Positions 11,040-22,958 are shown, counted from the first letter of the stretch. The stretch is 64,000 nucleotides of DNA from Delphinus delphis (GCF_949987515.2 NC_082698.1:29602070-29666069); one strand, 5' to 3'. Made by a program: numbers and translations. Notes: generated by a model not told the origin, from the letters alone.

Positions 11040-11165
11040 ACAGATTGTCAGCACTGTGTTTGGGGACTTGAGAATTACCCCTGTGGGACAGCGCAGTGTG
11101 TTAGGACAGCATTTGCCCGGACACAATGTCGCTCTTTATAGCCAGTTGCAAATTAGTTTCTTCTT
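11040..11165. promoter_or_regulatory. Possible conserved non-coding element
   Basis: A compact, GC-richer, repeat-free island in AT-rich DNA, containing GGACAGCGCAGTG, GGACAGCATTTGCCC and TTTATAGCC motifs. The 'ggacagc' motif occurs twice, 25 bp apart. It may be an enhancer; the call rests on texture only. Confidence 0.25.
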
Positions 11166-12321
11166 AAAAAAAAATAATACTCTCAATAAGACAGGTACAA
11201 GGAGATTTTAAATAACCAAGATTAAAACTCACTTGGTTTGCTCTGAGATCTGGGCCGTTTCAGAGTCAGGTACGATAAAATCCCATGCCTCTACTCACAC
11301 GAGCCATGCACATCATCTAGGAACATCTGAAGTCAGCTTTCCAATGCTAACAGAAGCAAAGAGGCTACCAAAAAACATATCAAAGGAGAATCTTCCTTCC
11401 CCTTTTTTCTGTGCCTATGGCTCCTCATCCTTAAATTTTATCTGACAGTACTTTGTTTTAAGCTCAGCTCTCAATATTAACATTAAAAGGAAATTCTGGA
11501 AATCACCAGTGTCGTTTCACTATAGTTTCCATCCAATTCTTTGCCATGTGCTTCAGCAGCACACAAGTACAGTCATCTTCTGACAGTTGCTGTGCCTGAC
11601 CCTCTGAAAAATCCTTCATCCTATATATCAGCTTCCCGGTTGCCACTGGCTACACATGAGAGTCAGAAGCTGGAACAAACTGAAAAGATCATCAGAGGAT
11701 GTGGGGAAGAAAAACCTCTCGCAAAACAGCAGGTCATATCAACTTAAGTCTTCTTAGATAAAAGGAATTAATTAAAAATAAACACCTATAGAGTAATATT
11801 TTAAAAATTAAAATCAGTTTTACTAGTTATCTAATTAGTTTTCATTTCTAAGTTCTTTGATAGCATTACTCATTCTGCTTTATTATGCTGTACTGAGGAT
11901 TTAATTGCCCATCTAGTCTTCCCGAATCAGTTCATCAAACCTCTACAATAAAACTGCATCTTTGCTGCTCCCTAACTGAACTACAGGGAAGCTAGAGCTG
12001 GACAGGAAGGATGTTAATTCTCAGTTCTTACAGTAGAAAGAGACTGAAAAGAGCAAAGATAGTAATTCAACTTTGAGAAATAATTCCAATATTTAACCAG
12101 CCCCTGTTCTCTCTACAACAAAACCAAAATTTAAGAAAGACAGTAAATAGAAGCAAGAAAATCTTCAAAAGACCCTGAACGCCTTTCAGGATATTGCCAC
12201 TTTCAAACTTGTTTTACATGAGAGTTACAAAATAAAATGACACTTAAAAAACAAAATATAAGCAAACAGAGTAAATAAACAATATTTCTAAAATATACAT
12301 AAGTATAGTTAACTGACTTAC
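11166..12321. other. AT-rich sequence, likely intronic
   Basis: A minus-strand donor-like ACCAA|GTGAGTTTT lies near 11228, but all frames upstream of it close quickly. No repeat named. If the exon at 12,322-12,430 is real, this is its downstream intron. Confidence 0.35.
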
Positions 12322-12430
12322 CAAATAAGTGACATTTATTTTTTGAATAATAAAACTCTAGAACGTGCAGATAGACCGTGTCTGAGGCAAATGGTACAAA
12401 AAGTTCCCTTCTGACAGATAGCAGCCTCAC
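12322..12430 (-). CDS. Candidate internal coding exon, protein not recognised
   Basis: On the minus strand a 109-bp segment is bounded by a T-rich acceptor (ACTGTTATTTTCCAG, AG at 12432-12431) and a strong donor (TTTG|GTAAGTC, intron from 12321). Only one of three frames is open throughout. It encodes a 36-residue stretch beginning VRLLSVRRELFVPF and ending NKCHLF, rich in hydrophobic and charged residues as in a folded domain. The exon starts in phase 0 and ends in phase 1. It overlaps no repeat I recognise. It lies downstream of the CpG-island promoter at 31.2-31.8 kb on the same strand. I do not recognise the protein and assign no function. It could also be chance or a non-coding exon. Confidence 0.35.
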
Positions 12431-12830
12431 CTGGAAAATAACAGTAATAAAAATTATTTTTATAAAAATATGTAGTTATCACTTCTTTGACACCTGTCTG
12501 TGCATTTAACTTTCATGATCTCATTTCATGAATACTAACAGTTTAACACAATGATTTACCATAGAAAGTGCATTGAAAATAAACACACACTTTTTAGAAG
12601 CTCAACAACAAAACAGAATAAGGAAATGTCATCTTCTCTCATTCTCAGTCCTCTGAGAACTAGTCTGAGGGGGACAAAACATCTAACTGCCATCAAAAAA
12701 AAGAGAGAGAGAGATAAGAAAATAATACAAATGATCAAAACACAAAAAGATGTTCAACTTCTAGTCATTACTATAGTTCTAACTTTTAGGATGGCACATG
12801 GTGGATGTTCAATAAGAATATGCTGAGTGG
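12431..12830. other. Likely intron sequence with (GA) microsatellite
   Basis: AT-rich sequence. A short GAGAGAGAGA tract sits at about 12703-12714. No other feature seen. Confidence 0.4.
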
Positions 12831-13053
12831 GGCTTCCCTGGTGGCGCAGTGGTTGAGAGTCCGCCTGCCGATGCAGGGGACACGGGTTCGTGCCCTGGTC
12901 CAGGAAGATCCCACATGCCGTGGAGCGGCTGGGCCCGTGAGCCGTGGCCGCTGAGCCTGCGCGTCCGGAGCCTGTGCTCCGCAACAGGAGAGGTCACAAC
13001 AGTGAGAGGCACACATACCGCAAAAAAAACAAAACAAAACAAAAAAAACAAAC
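12831..13053 (+). mobile_element. CHR-type SINE, short cetacean subtype
   Basis: It has GGCTTCCCTGGTGGCGCAGT, B-box GGGTTCGTGCCC, the GCGGCTGGGCCCGTGAGCC body, and an A-rich tail with C interruptions. The flanking duplication is imperfect: AATATGCTGAGTGG (12817-12830) against AATATTTTGAGTGG (13054-13067). Confidence 0.95.
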
Positions 13054-13159
13054 AATATTTTGAGTGGATGGCTGGATGGATGAATAAAAAATAAAACTTA
13101 TCAGTTAGCAAAGAAAAAATAAATCACATCAGTTAGCAAAGAAATCCAAAATAAATATA

Positions 13160-13900
13160 TTATTTTACCCATCAAACTGGTAAAGATGAAAAAAAGAGCA
13201 ATAAGGTCCTGTTTTGGTAAGTACAGACTAAACAGGACTCCACACTGTTCATGGAGGTACACATTTTATTAATGTAGAAAGCATTTTAACAATATTTCAA
13301 AATCTTTTATATATCAAAGGACCTTTGGACCAGGCAATTCTCCTTCAAAGAATGTGTCATAAGGAAATAACTGGATTTCTACAGGATACTTATTCCACAA
13401 CTATTTATAATAGTGAAAAATTATAAATAACTTTAATGTCCATCTATATGGGCCAGGTTAAATTATGGTACATTTATACTATGGAAAACAATACAGACAT
13501 TAAAAAGAATAATGTGGGGCTTCCCTGGTGGCGCAATGGTTAAGAATCCGCCTGCCAATGCAGGAGACACGGATTCAAGCCCTGGTCCGGGAAGATCTCA
13601 CATGCCGCTGAACAACTAAGCCCGTGTGCCACAACTATTGAAACCCGTGCGCCTAGAGCCTGTGCTCCCAACAAGAGAAGCCACCACAATGAGAAGCCTG
13701 CACACCACAACGAAGAGTAGCCCCCACTCGCTGCAACCAGAGAAAAGCCCGCGTGCAGCAACAAAGACCCAACACAGCCAAAAATAAAATAAGTAAAATA
13801 AATTTATTTAAAATAAAAGAATAATGTAGTTCTACAAATATTGGCATAAAAATCTACAAACCATATTAATAAGTTTTTAAGAAATGGAGAATTTGACAAG
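13160..13900 (+). mobile_element. Ancient LINE-1 3' end, interrupted by a SINE
   Basis: Old L1 motifs include 'actatttataatagtgaaaa', 'ctttaatgtccatctatatg', 'atactatggaaaacaataca' and the worn 'cattaaaaagaataatgt'. The SINE at 13516-13814 lies inside it. Confidence 0.8.
13516..13814 (+). mobile_element. CHR-type SINE, long form
   Basis: It starts GGGGCTTCCCTGGTGGCGCA and has B-box-like GGATTCAAGCCC, one 'ccacaactattgaa' module and an A/T-rich tail. An exact 13-bp duplication AAAAGAATAATGT (13503-13515 and 13815-13827) frames it. Confidence 0.95.
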
Positions 13901-14574
13901 AAGTGTTCAAAAACAATATAAAGAAAACTTTAAAACATTCCTGAAAGACAAAAAGTAGATTTGAACAAATGGAAAGATATTCCTCATTCTTGGATGGAAA
14001 ACTCAACATCATAAAGATGTCAGTTCTTCCTAAATTAATTTATAAATGTAATGTAATCCCAATAAAAATCTCAATATGAGCAAGCTTTTTTACAGAGACA
14101 GACAGCTGATACTAAAATTCAACAGAAAAATAAACTTGTAAGAATAGCCAATAAAACATAAAAAATTTTAAAGCTGGCCCTTGATATACTATCAAGCCTC
14201 TATAATTAAAAGTGTGATAATGATGCAGGAATAAACAAACTGGTATAAAAGAACAGAAGTCCAGAAATAAACTCAATGGAAACTTAATATAGGATAAAGG
14301 TGGCATTTCAAGATATTGGGCAAGATTGTACTTTTTAAAGAAAATATGTTGAAACAAGTAATTAGCATCTAGAAAAAGATTAGTAACTCATACATTATGC
14401 ATTAGAATAATTCCAAATGAATCAGGGATCCAAATGTAACAACTAAAACCATACAAGTACTAGAAGAAAACGTGTGTGAATTCCTCTTTACCCTGGGTAA
14501 AGGGAAAGGTTTTCTAATTATAACCCAAAATTCAGATGCAACAAAAGACTGAAAAATTGGACCACATAAAAGCT

Positions 14575-14625
14575 CAAACACATGCACAGATGCACAGACA
14601 CACAGACACAGACACACACACACAG
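14575..14625 (+). repeat. CA-rich simple repeat
   Basis: Alternating (CA) with GA and TG interruptions, inside the ancient L1. Confidence 0.85.
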
Positions 14626-15245
14626 TAAAAGACAACTGACAAACTGGGAGAAAAATATGTGCAACATATATCACTATAAACAGCTAATATACCTAATATA
14701 TATATATTTATTTATATATATATATTTTTTTAAAGACACTTAAAAATTGAGGGAGAAAACATCAAAAACCTGATAGAAAAATGAATTTAAAAATACAAGA
14801 CAATTCACACAAAAAGATATTAAAATGGCCTTTATATATTCTATGAAAAGATCATTAACTACTACTAAGTGAATATTAAAACTGTATCGAGATACTATCT
14901 CGAACTATAAACAGGTTAGCAAAAATTTAAAAGCATACCAACATACTCTGACGATGAGGCTGTGGGAAAACTCATGCACTGCTGGTGGGAATTCAAATTC
15001 GTACAACCCCTACAGAAAGGGATTTAGCAATACTTAAGAAAACTATATTTGCTTTTAAACTTTTGACCCAACTCTCCTATTTTAGGGATTTACCCAAACA
15101 TACATTTCCAATGTACAAAAATATATATAAACAAGGTTAGTACTGCAGCAATGTTTATAAATTCAAAATACTGGAAATGGCCACAGAGAATGGTTAACAT
15201 CCTCACAATAGAGTACTATGCAACCCTAAGAGGGAGGAAAAGACA

Positions 15246-15269
15246 AAGGGAGGGAGGGAGGGAGGGCAA
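15246..15269 (+). repeat. (GGGA)n microsatellite
   Basis: Five to six consecutive AGGG units inside the ancient L1. Confidence 0.9.
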
Positions 15270-15746
15270 GCTCTACAAATTGATATGGAATGGATACCAA
15301 AATGTATTTAAGTGAAATGTTAAATTAAAAAAGCAAAGTACAAAAGACTATCCATAGTATGCTAAATTTTGTGTAAAAAGTTAAGAAATAAGAAAATAAA
15401 CGTGTATCTCCTCATTCCTGGGGGAAAAACACACAAGAAGGATAATTCAGAGAAAGATAAGATTGGTTACCTATAGAGGATGGGTGGAAACAGGGTGAAA
15501 AGGAAGAAGAAATGGGTGACAATGCTTTGAGTATATATACACATATATTTTAATACAATTCTGACTTTTGGAACCATATTAATGTTTCACATGCTCAAAA
15601 ATAAATAAGATCAATTAGGATGGGGAGAAAAACTTAGAATACAATAGAAATGAACTGTATTTCAAATAACTAACATAACCACGTTATAGGAAGAATGTTG
15701 GGGAGAGAAAACTAATCCAAGTAACTTCTGAACATGGTTTCTTGCT

Positions 15747-16017
15747 CAGTGATGTCCAACAGAGAGACAATGGATGCCACATATGAAATTTAATATTTTC
15801 TAGTAGCCACATTAAAATAAAAATAGGTAAAATTAATTTTATAAATTTATTTTACCTAACATATCTAAAATATTTCAACATATAACCACCATATTATTTA
15901 AATATTAATGAGGTATTTCACATTTCTCATTTCATACTAACTTTACAAACTGTGTACAGTTCACACTCACAACACATCTCAATTCATGTGGTTAGTGGCT
16001 ACTTTATTGGCCAGTGG
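15747..16017. mobile_element. Non-autonomous hAT DNA transposon (MER3-like)
   Basis: The ends are inverted: CAGTGATGTCCAACA at the left (15747-15761) against the complement of TATTGGCCAGTGG at the right (about 16005-16017). The body has 'tttctagtagccacattaaa' and 'gtggttagtggctac', as in a common mammalian hAT MITE. No transposase remains. The family name is from memory. Confidence 0.65.
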
Positions 16018-16884
16018 AGATTTAGACTATATGCCCATAGGGTACAGGAAAAAACTATAAACAAATATTGAACTCTACTTACTAGGTGTCTTTTAAGTAG
16101 TGGTATGAGCTAGCAATTCTTAAACTATTTTCTGGTATTCCAGGATTAGGCCAATAAGTAAAAACATGAATAATGGGGGCAGGTTTCTCACTTTTGGAAC
16201 AGGGAGTTATAAATACAGAATGAATAAACCCTGTAGTGTTGGACTGGAATCAGAGGTATCAATATAAACTCATTGTTTTCAGTAGACAGATGAAGATGTA
16301 TATGAGCGTGAGTGGACACACACACATATCACATATTTCTATTTCCTAGATGTCTACTGAAAGGGCCTAAAGGCAATGATACTGACACCCAGCAGCACTG
16401 TCAATGGACATCTAGAGTCCAGTACCTGGCTTATAGAGCCATTCTCTACTAAAACAAACCAGAGCTCTTTGAGGAAATAACTTATTGCAGGACTCAGGCT
16501 GGAAGAGTGCAAGATAAGCCTAGAACATCTTGTAGTAAAAAGTGAGGAAGTGCTCCAAGAATGACAAGGGCAAGGCAAAAGGAGACAGGAATCAGCCTGA
16601 ATGGGGCTCCCACTGGCCAAATCAGGAACAGCGTCAAAATAAATAATGAAATAAAGTATTATAAATAAGTGTATTAGACATGATGGAATTAGAAAATCGC
16701 CATTTAGGAACCATCATGAAAATGATTCAGGCAGAAATCACCAATGGATACTAAAGTTAGTGAGTAAAAGTTCAAGGAGTAACAGGATATTTATAAAATC
16801 TCAAAGTATTTTTGCAAAGATGCCTCAAAATTACAAACAAAATGTCAATGCACTTAATCCCACTGAACTGTATACTTAAAACTG
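16018..16884. other. Ancient L1 3'-UTR-like sequence and unique DNA
   Basis: About 16700-16885 ('gcagaaatcaccaatggatac ... gcaaagatgcctcaaaatta', then 'gaactgtatacttaaaac') resembles an ancient L1 3' UTR. It is the target into which the inverted L1 at 16897 inserted and resumes at 18454. Positions 16018-16690 are unrecognised. Confidence 0.5.
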
Positions 16885-16896
16885 GTTAAAGTGATA

Positions 16897-18441
16897 GTTT
16901 CTGGCCTTACATTTCGGTCTTTAATCCATTTTGAGCTTATTTTTGTGTATGGTGTTAGGGAGTGTTCTAATCTCATACTTTTACAGGTACCTGTCCAGTT
17001 TTCCCAGCACCACTTATTGAAGAGGCTGTCTTTTCTCCACTGTATATTCTTGCCTCCTTTATCAAAAATAAGGTGACCATATGTGCGTGGGTTTGTCTCT
17101 GGGCTTTCTATCCTGTTCCATTGATCTATATTTCTGTTTTTGTGCCAGTACCAAACTCTTAGAGGAAAACATAGGCAGACACTCTAGGACATAAATCACA
17201 GCAAGATCCTTTTTGACCCACCTCCTAGAGAAAGGGAAATAAAAACAAAAATAAACAAATGGGACCTAATGAAACTTAAAAGCTTTTGCACAGCAAAGGA
17301 AACCATAAACAAGACCAAAAGACAACCCTCAGAATGGGAGAAAATATTTGCAAATGAAGCAAATGACAAAGGATTAATCTCCAAAATTTACAAGCAGCTC
17401 ATGCAGCTCAATATCAAAAAAACAAACAACCCAATCCAAAAATGGGCTGAAGACCTAAATAGACATTTCTCCAAAGAAGATATACAGATTGCCAACAAAC
17501 ACATGAAAGAACGCTCAACATCATTAATCATTATAGAAATGCAAATCAAAACTACAATGAGATATCATCTCACACCGGTCAGAATGGCCATCATCAAAAA
17601 ATCTAGAAACAATAAATGCTGGAGAGGGTGTGGAGAAAATGGAACACTCTTGTACTGTTGGTGGGAATGTAAATTGATACAGCCACTATGGAGAACAGTA
17701 TGGAGGTTCCTTAAAAAACTACAAATAGAACTACCATATGACCCAGCAATCCCACTACTGGGCATATACCCAGAGAAAACCATAATTCAAAAAGAGTCAT
17801 GTACCAAAATGTTCATTGCAGCTCTATTTACAATAGCCAGGAGATGGAAGCAACCTAAGTGTCCATCGACAGATGAATGGATAAAGAAGATGTGGCACAT
17901 ATATACAATGGAATATTACTCAGCCATAAAAAGAAACGAAATTGAGTTATTTGTAGAGAGGTAGATGGACCTAAAGTCAGTCATACATAGTGAAGTAAGT
18001 CAGAAAGAGAAAAACAAATACCGTATGCTAACACATATATATGGGATCTAAGAAAAAAAAAAAAGGTCATGAAGAATCTAGGGGTAAGATGGAAATGGAG
18101 ACGCAGACCTACTAGAGAATGGACTTGAGGATGTGGGGAGGGGGAAGGGTAAGCTGTGACAAAGTGAGAGAGTGGCATGGACATATATACACTACCAAAC
18201 GTAGAATAGATGGCTAGTGGGAAGCAGCCGCATAGCACAGGGAGATCAGCTCGGTGCTTTGTGACCACCTAGAGGGGTGGGATAGGGAGGGTGGGAGGGA
18301 GGGAGACGTAAGAGGGAAGAGATGTGGGAACGTGTGTATATGTATAACTGATTCACTTTGTTATAAAGCAGAAACTAACACACCATTGTAAAGCAATTAT
18401 ACTCCAATAAAGATGTTAAAAAAATAATAAATTAAAAAAAT
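16897..18441 (+). mobile_element. Young LINE-1 with 5' inversion (twin priming)
   Basis: Positions 17156-18430 are plus-sense L1 from ORF2 to the 3' end, including 'caataaagatgtt' and an A tail. Positions 16897-17155 are L1 ORF2 in the opposite orientation. The inverted part ends where the sense part would begin (complement of the 'ggccaga..ctatca' site). The plus frame 17269-17964 is an intact 231-codon C-terminal ORF2 piece with the cysteine-rich [18 protein letters not shown], ending in TAG. A 12-bp duplication GTTAAAGTGATA (16885-16896 and 18442-18453) frames the whole insertion. Confidence 0.93.
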
Positions 18442-18453
18442 GTTAAAGTGATA

Positions 18454-19150
18454 AAATTTTGTTATGTATATTTTACCACCAAGAAAAATTATAAAAGGAA
18501 AAATAGTGGAAAACCTGGCAGATACTACCTTAATGAAGTGATCCAAGATCACATTACTAATATTTCAACATCCTGTGCCTCCTGACATGATGCCCTGAGA
18601 AGCATAACATTACTCCTGTGGTACTCGTGCCAGAAATGAGAAAACAGCAGATATACCCAAATTACAAGCATTTTACAAATTAACTGGCCTGTACTCTTCA
18701 AAAATGTCAAACTCATGCAAAAACAAAGACTGAGGAAATGTTCCACATTAAAGGAAACTAAAGAGACATGACAACTGAATACACTTCATGAGCCAGAATT
18801 TCCTTCTGCTATAAAACAGTACATTATTGGGACAATGAGTGAAATGTGAAAAAGTCTGTGGACTTCATAATAATATTAAATCAATGTTAATTTCCTGATT
18901 TTGACAACTGTACTGTGCATTCATACAAGAATGTCCTTGTTTTTAGAAAATGCACTCTGAAGTATTTAAGTATACAGGGGAATAGATCTGTACCTTACTC
19001 TCAAACAGTTCAAGAAACAAATATTGCAGGTTGGGGGGGAAGAGACAGAGAAAGGAAATACAGTAAAGTGGCAACATTTGGGGTATCTGGGTAAATTTTT
19101 TGTTCATTCTTGTAATTTTCTGTAGTGTGAAATAATGTCAACATGAATTA
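18454..19150 (+). mobile_element. Ancient LINE-1 3'-UTR-like sequence
   Basis: Directly downstream, 'aaattttgttatgtatatttt accacc' continues the target interrupted by the inverted L1. Positions 18600-18960 carry an ancient L1 3'-UTR pattern ('aactggcctgtactcttcaa aaatgtcaa', 'agagacatgacaactgaata', 'atgttaatttcctgattttg'). Non-coding. Confidence 0.65.
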
Positions 19151-19840
19151 AACAGAAGAAAGATGTTAGCACAGTACCTGGCACATAAATCAAATACATA
19201 AATCAAAACAAAGAAAGACATGGGATATGGAAAACAGGATATCCAACACAAGAGAGAAGTGAAGGAATATTGGTGAATGGGAATTCCAGGATGCTAACTG
19301 TGAACTAGAAGTAGAATGCAACCATTTCAGATTAAAGCTCTGCGACAGAGACAGGCATGTTGAAGGCAGTCATCCCCAGGCTCTCCGCCATAGTACCATC
19401 TTTTTAATACAACACAACTACTAGAGGATGTGCTCCACTCAAGCAAGAGGGTAAATGAAGAATGAAGAAGATAAGAGTTCCAACAATATTGGGAATCATA
19501 TCCAAAACAGAGAAAAGTCTAAGGATGACAACAAAGGAAAATCATCCCAGGAAAAGAGCTGTGCAGCAGGCCCAAAGAGTAGGCTCAGACAGGAGGACAA
19601 AGAAAGTCTCCAGAAGAGAAATTTCCAAGAATTTTTTTAAAAAAGAAAGAAAATTTGAAATGACAGATTACTGTTACTGACCTTGTGGAAAACTGCACTT
19701 AGAGGCCACTATTTAAGACACTATAAGCAAATAAAATTTGCACAGACATAATGTAAACACAACATTAACTATTTGATTTAACCAAATATTGTAACAGAAA
19801 CTGCGAGGCCAGGGGAGGAGTAGCAGTGGTGATTGTGGTT
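19151..19840. other. Unique sequence, no supported gene
   Basis: A lysine/serine-rich plus frame (19455-19640) is open but has no recognisable domain or splice structure. Nothing else seen. Confidence 0.4.
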
Positions 19841-19856
19841 TAAGAACAATAAAACT

Positions 19857-20154
19857 GGGCTTCCCTGGTGGCACAGTGATTAAGAATCCGCCTGCCAAGG
19901 CAGGGGACACGGGCTCGAGCCCTGGTCTGGGAAGAACCCACATGTCACGGAGCACCTAAGCCCGTGCGTCACAACTACTGTATCTGCGCTCTAGAGCCCG
20001 TGAGCCACAACTACTGAGCCTGCGTGCCACAACTACTGAAGCCCGCATGCCTAGAGCCCGTGCTCCGCAACAAGAGAAGTCACTGCACCGCAACGAAGAG
20101 TAACCCCCGCTCGCAGCAACGAAGACCCAATGCAGCCATAAATAAATAAATTTA
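19857..20154 (+). mobile_element. CHR-type SINE, long form with three modules
   Basis: It starts GGGCTTCCCTGGTGGCACAG, has B-box GGGCTCGAGCCC, three 'acaactactg' modules and tail 'aaataaataaatt'. An exact 16-bp duplication TAAGAACAATAAAACT (19841-19856 and 20155-20170) frames it. Confidence 0.95.
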
Positions 20155-20170
20155 TAAGAACAATAAAACT

Positions 20171-22024
20171 TTATCATAACAGAAACACAACATATAATGA
20201 ATAAATTGGTGAATCAAAAGACAGCATTACACACATATTATTTTAAAACACGGAGATTTGTAAATGCCAGAAGGAACAGCTTAAGGAATTGAAAGTGTTT
20301 ACCTTTAGGGAGAGGACTAGAGAGAGTGGGCAGGAATGACACAGTAACTATTCACTATATTTTGTTACAAACCCTTTTTAAACTATATCTATTTTAAACT
20401 ATATGTCTGTTGACAAAATATAAATAGCAACATATGAATTTCTTATCTTAAATATATTGTTCATCGTTCAAAATATATAAATAAAACATTTTCAATTGAA
20501 AGGGACAAAAATCCTAGGGAAAACATAGTCCCCTTTTTGTTAGAAGACCTTCATATTTCCAACACTAAAAGAACATAAACATACAAAATATGGAAGCTTT
20601 AAAAATAAAAAAAAAAACTCTAAAGCAAATAATTACCAATTTAGTGGATAGAGAGAATTCAGTCATGGTAATACTAGGAAGATTGTAGGTCCGACCTTAC
20701 TTACAAATTGATTAATGATCAGGACAGTGCAAATAACACATTTAATTAAATATGCTCATTTATCTATTTTGGGAAGTATTAACAGCAGTGAGAGAGAGTG
20801 GTAATATAAAAGGACAGAGACAGATTAAAAACAGTGGCCCAAAACAACCAAATTGGAGAGTGGATAGAAGGCTAGGTAAATTAGAAGCTGAAAACAACTA
20901 AAGAAAGATATCAGAGGCTTAATTATCATCAATTTTACTGCATGCTGCTGCCATATGAAGAAATTCTGGCAAACACTAATGTTAAGCGAGACGATATATA
21001 CATTATATATATAATATATATGTCTATGTCACACGTATATATACATACCCATAATCTTTTTCGTTATAAGAGACTGATAATCCTAATGAAGTAGGGATTC
21101 ATGAAGGGATTATACCCTAAAAATAAAGTACTGTTGATGCAATTTGATAAGAGTAGTTTCATACTCATAGTTTCGCCAAGTACTGAAACTCTTATCAAGG
21201 ATTACCAATAATGAATTAAACTATCCTAAAGACAATTAACTCTGTTATCTACCTGATAGTCCTCATCTAGCTACCCTTGGATTATCCTTATTGTTCCTGT
21301 TTTTTCTTCCCAGGCACTGACCATTCAAAATAGTTTACATTTCCCAACCTCTCCTGCAGGAAGATGTGGCTATGTGACCAATGGAATATGAGCAAAAGTG
21401 GTATATATAACTTTTAGGAAGTATCCTTAAAGGGAGGGAGATATGTTCTTATCTTCCTCCTTTCTGTTGGTTCGAACGTGGATGAAAAGGCTGGAACTCC
21501 AATAGCCATCTTAGACCATCAAGTGAATCCATGCACAGTGGAGCAACAACATGACACCATGATAAACCACAACAGTCCTAGACTACTTCTGGAATTCATG
21601 ACATCGAGAGAAATGAAATCTATCATGCTTAAGTCTCTGTTATTTGGTTGCAAACAAATCTAATCCTAATTAATATAACTTCTATACTAATGTACACTCC
21701 TTGTTTTCTTTTGTTCTCTAAACAATCTTCCACTGCCCTTCTGCCGGCTCATTTTCTGCCTCCCACTCCGTTACTATGAATATTCCCCAATATTCCATCC
21801 TTGGTCTTTTCTGCTCTCCTCCCACTAAGTTCTAGGTCAAACATTCTATAAAACTTCATCACTATATGTCTGATCATTTATTTGAGGTCTACTTTTATCT
21901 CCAGCTGTCTATCATTCCATTTGTACAAGACATAATTAAACAGGAACACAAGTGATTTTTAAAACAAAAAAGATAAATAGCCAAAGTGGTGGTGGTAGCA
22001 GTAGTGGTAGTTGTTGTGATGGTA
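20171..22024. other. AT-rich unique sequence with a (TA) tract
   Basis: 'ggagatttgtaaatgccaga' and 'gtttacctttagggagagg' near 20260-20320 look like worn L1 3' UTR. A dinucleotide (AT) tract lies at about 20995-21025. The frame at 21478-21663 is open but unsupported. No gene called. Confidence 0.4.
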
Positions 22025-22270
22025 ATAAACAGCTAATATTTACTGAGCTTTTAATATTTGCCAGGCATTGTTCTAAGAGCCAACCCTCACAATAATCCTA
22101 TGAAGTAGGGCATATTATCACCATCCTCATCATAAAAATGAGGAAACTTGAGACCCAGACAAGTTAAGTAACTTACTCAATACACAGAACTAATGTACTA
22201 AAGAGATCATTCAAATCTAGGCTTCCAGAACCCACCCTCTTAACCAGCATGCACTACCACCTTTTCTAAG
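22025..22270 (+). mobile_element. MIR SINE
   Basis: It follows the MIR order 'taatatttactgagctttta', 'ccaggcattgttctaagagc', 'cctatgaagtagg', 'aaaaatgaggaaactt', 'aagttaagtaacttactcaa', 'gcttccagaaccc'. Diverged. Confidence 0.75.
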
Positions 22271-22749
22271 GATGCTGTCACAGCTTTTTAAGGTTGTCCT
22301 CAGCAACGATGATAGTTATTTAAATATTCACCATGGTAATAAATTTCATGTCTCTGCAGATTAACTTTTAGGAACCGTCAAATATCACTTAGAAATAAAA
22401 ATGGTAGATAAGATGAGTGATCAAGCAAGATAATACTCTTGGGCACAAAAGATATGACCATAAAGTAATGAGACTGGTTTTCTTATATGGTTCTATTGGT
22501 TCTGAAAGCAGTTCCAAAAGACAAATTCCAAAGAATATTTATTTGCTAAAATAAATGCATGGTCTTAAAAATGGATTACTTTCAAAGGGACAGCATTCAT
22601 TTATATTATTAAGTTCTTTATTTTTAAAGCACCAGATTTTTTCAACTGCCACTCAAATTATCCAATACCTAAAACTTGTATTAGCAGTTGAACTCATTAT
22701 CTTTCTCCCTAGACCTATCTGAGATCCTTTCTCAGATAATGTCATTATC
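22271..22749. other. Unique sequence
   Basis: No gene or nameable repeat. Confidence 0.4.
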
Positions 22750-22763
22750 AAGACACCACAATA
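22750..22763. repeat. Outer target-site duplication of the SINE cluster, left
   Basis: AAGACACCACAATA at 22750-22763 is matched by AAGACACCACGATA at 23425-23438 (13 of 14). These bracket the whole three-SINE cluster. Confidence 0.85.
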
Positions 22764-22949
22764 GGGACTTCCCTGGTGGTCCAGTGGTTGGGACTTCACC
22801 TTCCAATGCAGGGGGGGTGCACATTCAATCCCTGGTCAGGGAGCTAGGATCCCGCATGCCTCGAGGCCAAGAAACCAAACATTAAAAACCAGAAGCGAAT
22901 TCAATAAAGACTTTAAAAATGGTCCACATCAAAACAGATCTTAAAAAAA
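22764..22949 (+). mobile_element. CHR-1-type SINE
   Basis: It starts GGGACTTCCCTGGTGGTCCA and ends with the CHR-1 3' signature 'caataaagactttaaaaatg' plus 'gtccacatcaaaa'. It belongs to a different subfamily from the two SINEs that follow and is probably the first of the cluster to insert. Confidence 0.9.
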
Positions 22950-22958
22950 AAGACACCT

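Larger units (their letters stand above)
13900..15640 (+). mobile_element. Ancient LINE-1, ORF2 C-terminal region plus 3' UTR
   Basis: From 13960 the order follows L1 ORF2: 'attcttggatggaaaactcaacatc', 'ccaataaaaatctcaatatg', 'agaacagaagtccagaaataaac', 'actagaagaaaacgtgtgtg', then after 14880 'gagatactatctcg' and 'atgcactgctggtgggaatt'. The 3' UTR runs to about 15600. Many stops and frameshifts; dead. It contains CA-rich (14575-14625), AT (14695-14730) and GGGA (15246-15268) simple repeats. Confidence 0.85.

Noticed and set aside
11228..11340. Minus-strand exon ending at ACCAA|GTGAGT
   Set aside because: All three frames stop upstream of the donor and no acceptor is convincing.
12754..13111. 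Several overlapping minus-strand frames
   Set aside because: All derive from the GC-rich body of the SINE at 12,831-13,053, which is intrinsically open in several frames.
17269..17964. 231-codon protein with cysteine motif as a host gene
   Set aside because: It is the C-terminal part of L1 ORF2 in a truncated, inverted L1; the same product is found at 28.6-29.2 and 59.8-60.3 kb.
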